Source: HGM11525 sp036307445
GTDB lineage: Bacteria; Bacillota; Clostridia; UBA1381
Assembly: GCA_036307445.1 (NCBI GenBank)
Contig: JAXJXP010000005.1
Location: 1-64,000 of the forward strand
Direction of reading: 5' to 3'
Length of the DNA: 64,000 nucleotides
Below are positions 59,422-64,000 of the stretch, piece after piece. The notes beneath the pieces were generated by a model, which was not told where the DNA came from, did no database searches, and saw only the letters and a list, made by a program, of their open reading frames with translations. The first letter of the stretch is position 1. Each line of letters starts with the position of its first letter. Made by a program: the position numbers and the translations under genes.

Positions 59422-61407
59422 ATGAACAAAACTGAAATTAAAGCTAAAATCAACTATTTAAGAGAACAACTTGAGTATCACAGCAGAAAGTATTATATTG
59501 ACGATGCTCCTGAAATATCAGATTTTGAGTATGACAAAATGCTAAGGGAACTGGAAATTTTAGAATCCGAAAACCCTGAGTTTTATTCGCCGTTATCTCC
59601 AACAGTTCGTGTAGGTGGCGCTCCTGTTGATAGTTTTAATCAAGTTGTTCATAATGTTAAAATGGAAAGTCTACAGGATGCCTTTAGTTTTGATGAACTT
59701 GAGGAATTTGATAACAAGGTAAAATCAATTTCAGCTTGTTCTTATGTTGTTGAACACAAAATTGACGGACTTTCAGTATCTTTAGAATACCGAAATGGTG
59801 AATTTGTAAGAGGGTCGACACGCGGAGATGGAACGATTGGTGAGGATGTAAGCGAAAATTTGAAAACAATTGATTCTGTACCTCTTAGACTAACAGAGCC
59901 TATTGAGTTTATAGAAGTCAGAGGCGAGGTATATATGCCACGCAAAAGCTTCATTGAATTAAATAATCAAAGAGAAGAAAACGGAGAGCCTTTGTTTGCT
60001 AATCCTCGAAATGCCGCTGCAGGCTCACTCAGACAGCTTGACCCTAAAATTGCTAGAGAAAGAAAGCTTGATATTTTTGTATTTAATATACAGCAAATCG
60101 AAGGTGTTGAGGTAAATACGCACATAGAAGGTCTTATGCTCCTTAAAAAGCTTGGGTTTAAAACAATTTTAAACGATAAGGCTTTCCCTGACATCAGCTC
60201 TGCTATTAAGGAAATCAAGTCAATAGGGGAAAGTAGGGGAGATTTGCCGTTTGATATAGACGGCTCTGTTATAAAAGTAAATGAGCTTGATGTAAGAGAG
60301 CAGCTAGGCTCAACATCGAAATTTCCTAAATGGGCAATTGCATACAAATTCCCGGCTGAAAGAAAAACAACCAAAATTCTTGATATTACCGTACAAGTTG
60401 GAAGAACAGGCGTTATCACTCCGCTCGCATACCTTGAGCCAGTACGAATTGCCGGCTCCACAGTTTCACGTGCAACACTTCATAATTATGACTATATTGT
60501 CGAAAAAGATATTAAAATCGGAGATACCGTTGTAATTGAAAAAGCCGGCGATATTATACCTGCAGTCGTTGAAGTAGTAGAAAACGAACGCACTGGGACT
60601 GAAACAGACTTTAATATGCCCGAAAATTGTCCTGAGTGCGGTGCGCAAGTAATCAGAGAAGACGGAGAAGCCGCATACAGATGTACCGGAATAAGCTGTC
60701 CTGCACAAAGAAAACGCAACATTATTCATTTCGTATCAAAATCAGCTATGGATATAGATGGTCTTGGACCTGCTGTTATCGAGCAGCTTTTGAACAATAG
60801 ACTTATAGAAACTGCAGCTGATTTATATTTTTTACAAAAAGATGATATATCAGCTTTAGACAAAATGGGCGAAAAATCAGCAGAGAATCTTTTATCTGCA
60901 TTAGAAAAATCAAAGAACAATGAGCTTTCAAGGCTAATTACGGCACTTGGAATACGTCACATTGGTGAAAAAGCAGCTAAGGTTTTAGCTTCTGAATATA
61001 AAAGTATGGACAAGCTTATTAACGCTAATTTCAATGAGCTTACTTTAATTGACGAAATAGGTCCTGTTATGGCAGAAAGTATAATAGAGTTCTTTTCAAG
61101 CAATCAAAATATTGATTTTATCGAGCGTTTAAAGCTTGCAGGAGTGTCTATGAACACAATTTCAAAGACCGGTGAAGATAATAGATTTTCCGGGAAGACC
61201 TTTGTACTTACCGGAACATTAGAAAAATATACAAGAAGTGAAGCAAGTAAGCTTATAGAGAATTTTGGCGGAAAAACTTCATCATCTGTATCTAAAAAAA
61301 CCGATTTTGTCCTTGCAGGAAAAGAAGCAGGGAGTAAGCTTGATAAAGCTAATACACTAGGTGTACGGGTAATTTCCGAAATAGAATTTGAGGAAATGAC
61401 AAGATGA
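59422..61407 (+). CDS. ligA: NAD+-dependent DNA ligase
   Basis: A 661-aa ligase. The adenylated Lys113 is in VEHKIDGLS, the Ia NAD-binding domain at the start has YYIDDAPEISDFEYDKMLREL, then the OB fold, a four-Cys zinc finger (CPECG...CTGISCPAQ), helix-hairpin-helix repeats and a C-terminal BRCT domain (GKTFVLTGTLEKYTR). ATG 59422 follows GGAAAGGA. It overlaps the next gene by ATGA. Confidence 0.97.
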   Translation: MNKTEIKAKINYLREQLEYHSRKYYIDDAPEISDFEYDKMLRELEILESENPEFYSPLSPTVRVGGAPVDSFNQVVHNVKMESLQDAFSFDELEEFDNKVKSISACSYVVEHKIDGLSVSLEYRNGEFVRGSTRGDGTIGEDVSENLKTIDSVPLRLTEPIEFIEVRGEVYMPRKSFIELNNQREENGEPLFANPRNAAAGSLRQLDPKIARERKLDIFVFNIQQIEGVEVNTHIEGLMLLKKLGFKTILNDKAFPDISSAIKEIKSIGESRGDLPFDIDGSVIKVNELDVREQLGSTSKFPKWAIAYKFPAERKTTKILDITVQVGRTGVITPLAYLEPVRIAGSTVSRATLHNYDYIVEKDIKIGDTVVIEKAGDIIPAVVEVVENERTGTETDFNMPENCPECGAQVIREDGEAAYRCTGISCPAQRKRNIIHFVSKSAMDIDGLGPAVIEQLLNNRLIETAADLYFLQKDDISALDKMGEKSAENLLSALEKSKNNELSRLITALGIRHIGEKAAKVLASEYKSMDKLINANFNELTLIDEIGPVMAESIIEFFSSNQNIDFIERLKLAGVSMNTISKTGEDNRFSGKTFVLTGTLEKYTRSEASKLIENFGGKTSSSVSKKTDFVLAGKEAGSKLDKANTLGVRVISEIEFEEMTR

Positions 61408-62147
61408 AATATTTAGAAAATCCTAATCTTCCAAAAGACAATGTAACTACTGTTATAGCAAGCGGAGAAATCAGCTTAGAATCAGAATATATGCTAAACT
61501 CGTTTGGAATAGATGTTATAAAAACAAAACCACATCGTAAGCTATATAACGCAGTTGCATATCATCCTGATATGCAACTGCATCACATTGGTCATAACAA
61601 TGTTATATGTGATTCTGAGGCCATAATTACGGCTAATCAGATATTCGACACTGAGAACATATGTTCGGGGAATGATATTGAAAATAAATATCCCTATGAT
61701 ATACGCTATAATGCAGCGAGAGTAGGACAGTTTCTCGTTTGTAATAGAGACTTTACCGACAAAAACATTATAGAAGATGCAGAAACTAAAGGCCTGGAGA
61801 TAATAGCTGTCAAGCAAGGCTATGCAAAATGTAATCTGTGTATTGTAAATGAGAATGCTGTAATAACATCTGATAAAGGAATAAAATCAGCTCTTGTAAA
61901 CTTTCCTATTGATGTCTTATTTGTTGAGGATGATTCTATTTTATTAAAAGATTTATCGCATGGGTTTATCGGCGGTTCAACAGGTAAAATTGCACCAGAT
62001 AAATTAGTTATTAATGGAAATATTATATTTCACAAAAACTATTCAGAGATATTAGATTTTACAAAAAAACACAATGTTGAGATTATTTCTCTAAATAATA
62101 ATTTTATAGAAGATATTGGTTCAATTCTGCCAATTTTAGAAAAATAA
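61404..62147 (+). CDS. Uncharacterised protein, possibly of the DUF6873 / GME-fold type
   Basis: A 247-aa soluble protein without TM or signal. It has repeated short strand motifs, a GYAKCNLCIVNENAVITSDKGI segment and HGFIGGSTGKIAPDKLVINGN, which look like a pseudo-symmetric alpha/beta propeller. From memory this resembles DUF6873, proposed to share the guanidino-group-modifying enzyme fold. I see no clear catalytic Cys-His-Glu set, although C-x-x-C is present. Coupled to ligA by a 4-nt overlap, so co-expressed. Function unknown. Confidence 0.6.
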   Translation: MKYLENPNLPKDNVTTVIASGEISLESEYMLNSFGIDVIKTKPHRKLYNAVAYHPDMQLHHIGHNNVICDSEAIITANQIFDTENICSGNDIENKYPYDIRYNAARVGQFLVCNRDFTDKNIIEDAETKGLEIIAVKQGYAKCNLCIVNENAVITSDKGIKSALVNFPIDVLFVEDDSILLKDLSHGFIGGSTGKIAPDKLVINGNIIFHKNYSEILDFTKKHNVEIISLNNNFIEDIGSILPILEK

Positions 62148-62234
62148 CACTTCTAAGTCATATAAAGAGTAATTTATACGAATTAAAACTGTTTTTTGAT
62201 TATTCCCTACAATTAAAGAAAGGATAATAAGATT

Positions 62235-62654
62235 ATGAATAGAATAATAGGAATTGATTATGGCGATAAACGTGTTGGTATCGCGGTAAGTGATTTGTTG
62301 GGTTTTGGTGCACACGGAGTTGGAACAATAGAAAATAACGGCTTAAATTCCCTAATTTCTGAAATTATGAAAACGATAGCTGAATATTCCCCTGAAAAGA
62401 TTGTTGTTGGAATGCCTCTAAATATGGACGGAACCAAAGGCTTTCGCACAGAAGCAACCGAAAAGTTTATTACAAAGCTTTCTGAGCAGTTTCCCAAAGA
62501 AATAATCAGGTGGGATGAACGACTTACCACTATGGGTGCCGCACGATTTCTCAACGAAACAAATACTCGCGGCAAAAAGAGAAAGGATGTAATTGACACT
62601 GTTTCAGCTTGTCTTATTCTCGACTCCTACCTATCCTCTACTAAAAACAGTTGA
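62235..62654 (+). CDS. ruvX: Holliday junction resolvase-like protein RuvX/YqgF
   Basis: A 139-aa RNase H-fold protein: MNRIIGIDYGDKRVGIAVSD (first catalytic Asp), IVVGMPLNMDGTKG, the Glu/Asp in RWDERLTTMGAARFL and VIDTVSACLILDSYL. It acts in 16S rRNA 5'-end processing. The ruvX-DUF1292 order is conserved in Firmicutes. Confidence 0.95.
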   Translation: MNRIIGIDYGDKRVGIAVSDLLGFGAHGVGTIENNGLNSLISEIMKTIAEYSPEKIVVGMPLNMDGTKGFRTEATEKFITKLSEQFPKEIIRWDERLTTMGAARFLNETNTRGKKRKDVIDTVSACLILDSYLSSTKNS

Positions 62655-62679
62655 CAAATCGTCGCATATATTATACAAT
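62651..62679 (+). promoter_or_regulatory. Promoter of the DUF1292 gene
   Basis: TTGACA (62651-62656, overlapping the ruvX stop), a 17-nt spacer and TACAAT (62674-62679). Confidence 0.8.
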
Positions 62680-62713
62680 ATAGTTAATACTAATACTAAG
62701 GAGAGATAATACA

Positions 62714-62983
62714 ATGGAAGATAATATAATTATTCTTGAAGATGATTTAGGTAATCAGGTTGAGTTTGCTGTAATTGATGTGTACGAACTTAACAACAAC
62801 ACCTATTTTGCAATGGTTGAGGTTGTCGAGGACGGCAATGAAGAAAGCGATGAAGTTCTTATTATGAAAGTGGATAAAATAGATACTGATGATGCTGAGC
62901 TTATTACAGTAACAGATGAGGACGAGCTTCAATCTGCATTTAACGAATTCCTTCGCCGAGATGAAGAGGGCTTTGAGGAATAA
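62714..62983 (+). CDS. DUF1292 family protein (YrzB-like)
   Basis: An 89-aa acidic protein with EDDLGNQVEFAVIDVYELNNNTYFAMVEV at residues 9-37 and DDAELITVTDEDELQSAFNEF near the end, the DUF1292 pattern found downstream of ruvX in Firmicutes. Function unknown. It has its own promoter, and GGAGAG precedes ATG 62714. Confidence 0.9.
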   Translation: MEDNIIILEDDLGNQVEFAVIDVYELNNNTYFAMVEVVEDGNEESDEVLIMKVDKIDTDDAELITVTDEDELQSAFNEFLRRDEEGFEE

Positions 62984-63034
62984 TTGTTCCATCTAAACTT
63001 TCGATATTTTCCCTGCAATTCACGTATGCGGTCA

Positions 63035-63205
63035 TTTTTTTACCAACACTTCTTAATACGGATGCCAACTCTTTGTGCGGCATATACGCCTCCTTTCCCT
63101 ATCGGGACTGCCAGTGGACATATAATGTACGAAGGCGCATCCGACCTGTTCAAACAGGTAAGAAACTTGACTTTTAAGTACGGTCTGTGTGGGGTATTTT
63201 TTTTT
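63035..63205 (+). ncRNA. Candidate structured small RNA, possibly 6S-like
   Basis: This gap has no convincing gene but many paired arms. Closing arms are TACC/CAC (63041-63049) with GTG/GGTA (63187-63196), TTCTT (63050-63054) with AAGAA (63160-63164), GGATGC (63060-63065) with GCATCC (63137-63142) and GCCT (63088-63091) with AGGC (63133-63136). A side hairpin ACCTGT/ACAGGT lies at 63144-63159. Nine T follow at 63197. A single long stem with a bulge hairpin on the 3' side and about 170 nt length recall 6S RNA, which lies in the same general neighbourhood in Bacillus. No clear promoter is seen. Confidence 0.4.
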
Positions 63206-63311
63206 ACAAATTGTAGCGTATTGATTTAGCGCCGAATGTTTATTCCTGAACAAAATGGATAATATACTGTATCGGAAAATACAGAGCTTATCATATATGA
63301 AGTCTGAACTT

Positions 63312-63347
63312 AAAGAATATCTCATTTTGATGAGGTATTCTTTTTTT
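63312..63347 (+). terminator. Rho-independent terminator before glgP
   Basis: A 14-bp stem with one wobble (63312-63325 with 63330-63343), followed by seven or more T. It lies about 100 bp after the putative RNA; a small hairpin CTGTAT/ATACAG precedes it near 63272-63290. What it terminates is unclear. Confidence 0.85.
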
Positions 63348-63415
63348 ATGTATGAATAAATTTTGTAATATATGCAAAAATAGTATCAGCTATCATTATT
63401 TGAAGGGAGCTTCTT

Positions 63416-64000
63416 ATGAGTATTTGTGATTGCATAGAAAAACACATCAACAAACAAATTGAGGATTGTTCTAACGAAGAAATTTATTATGCATTGCTAA
63501 AGGTTGTTTTAGATTATAGCCAAAGCTTAAAAGTTAATCGTAAAGGTAAAAAGTTATATTATATTTCTGCAGAATTTCTTATAGGTAAGCTTCTGTCAAA
63601 TAATTTAATCAATCTTGGAATATACGATGAAGTTAAAAAACTGCTTGAAAAACACGGGAAGAACCTTTCCGATATTGAAGAAATTGAGCCAGAACCTTCA
63701 TTAGGAAACGGCGGTCTTGGCAGACTCGCAGCCTGTTTTCTCGATTCTATTGCAACTTTAGGTTTAAACGGAGACGGAATCGGTCTTAATTATCATTTTG
63801 GATTATTCAATCAAAAGTTTATAGATAATCAACAGGTAGAGCTTCCGGATAAATGGATAGAGGATAAAAGCTGGTTAATTGCAACAGACAGAAAATATAC
63901 GGTACAGTTTGCTAACACCTCTGTTGAAGCTAAAATGTATGACATTGATGTTATAGGTTATAACAACAATGTTAACAAATTGCATTTATTTGACCTCGCT
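63416..64000 (+). CDS. glgP: Glycogen/alpha-glucan phosphorylase, N-terminal part (cut by window end)
   Basis: An open frame of 195 codons runs off the window. ATG 63416 follows GAAGGGAGC. Conserved phosphorylase segments are YYISAEFLIGKLLSNNL, EPSLGNGGLGRLAACFLDS with the glycine-rich substrate loop, and GIGLNYHFGLFNQKF. The enzyme releases glucose-1-phosphate from storage glucans using pyridoxal phosphate, whose Lys lies in the missing C-terminal half. No other glg gene is visible in the window. Confidence 0.92.
   Translation, partial: MSICDCIEKHINKQIEDCSNEEIYYALLKVVLDYSQSLKVNRKGKKLYYISAEFLIGKLLSNNLINLGIYDEVKKLLEKHGKNLSDIEEIEPEPSLGNGGLGRLAACFLDSIATLGLNGDGIGLNYHFGLFNQKFIDNQQVELPDKWIEDKSWLIATDRKYTVQFANTSVEAKMYDIDVIGYNNNVNKLHLFDLA

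Noticed and set aside
62984..63325. Protein-coding frames on both strands in the gap before glgP
   Set aside because: They lack ribosome sites and have implausible composition, and the region is explained better by base-paired arms ending in a T-run.
1..64000. CRISPR arrays, rRNA genes, prophage or replication origin
   Set aside because: No spaced short repeats, rRNA-like blocks, phage gene runs or clusters of DnaA boxes were seen.

Overview
The window looks like a chromosomal segment of a low-GC, anaerobic, spore-forming Clostridia member (Oscillospirales/Lachnospirales-like). The reasons are sporulation genes (spoIIP, a SpoIVFB-type protease, yunB), an exact sigma-H-type promoter with two Spo0A-type boxes in front of dnaG-rpoD, a CIRCE/HrcA heat-shock operon, a T-box leader on thrS, glycyl-radical chemistry, a flavodiiron protein and a PyrK/PyrD dihydroorotate dehydrogenase. 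Placement below class level is inference.

Region 1 (1-10.4 kb) is the accessory region. After the cut-off end of an IS3-family element comes a glycyl-radical-enzyme bacterial microcompartment locus. In order it encodes a B12-independent diol dehydratase, its radical-SAM activase, an EutS/PduU-type shell protein, an EutP/PduV-like GTPase, a zinc alcohol dehydrogenase with an encapsulation helix, two tandemly duplicated BMC-H shell proteins (the second with a Lys/Thr-rich tail and an internal start), a BMC-P vertex protein, a PduT-like iron-sulfur BMC-T, a CoA-acylating aldehyde dehydrogenase with an encapsulation helix, a second BMC-T, and a DeoR-type regulator. Active-site residues fit 1,2-propanediol (or glycerol) dehydration rather than choline cleavage. 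The expected pathway is propanediol to propionaldehyde, then propanol plus propionyl-CoA. No PduL phosphotransacylase, propionate kinase, PduS or PduQ is present in the window.

Region 2 (10.4-14.2 kb) has a Na/Pi cotransporter, a tRNA-Arg(CCT), and a strikingly AT-rich pair of unrecognised membrane-protein genes beside that tRNA. Region 3 (14.2-29.5 kb) has a purine cluster (purE-purM-purN, then separate IMP cyclohydrolase and AICAR formyltransferase instead of a fused PurH), hemW-hrcA-grpE-dnaK-dnaJ, divergent hisD/hisB homologues, a HAD hydrolase, an orphan fumarase beta subunit and adenine deaminase.

Region 4 (29.6-36.4 kb) has tRNA-Asp, a CPA2-type antiporter, a ClC channel, a small orphan protein, then minus-strand mtaB, rbgA, lepB and rplS plus an HPr-like protein without the active-site His. 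Region 5 (36.5-51.8 kb) has spoIIP, lepA, a SpoIVFB-type protease, pyrB-pyrC-pyrF-pyrK-pyrD, a flavin reductase, dnaG-rpoD, prmA, a flavodiiron protein and rsmE.

Region 6 (51.8-64 kb) has uvrB-uvrA, T-box-thrS, yunB, ligA, an uncharacterised protein, ruvX, a DUF1292 gene, a 430-bp gap holding a candidate structured RNA, and the start of a glycogen phosphorylase cut by the window end. Most transcription units have readable TTGACA-17-TATAAT-like promoters and hairpin terminators, listed individually. Start codons were moved to the best-placed Shine-Dalgarno where the longest frame looked over-extended. All family assignments come from reading motifs, not from database searches.
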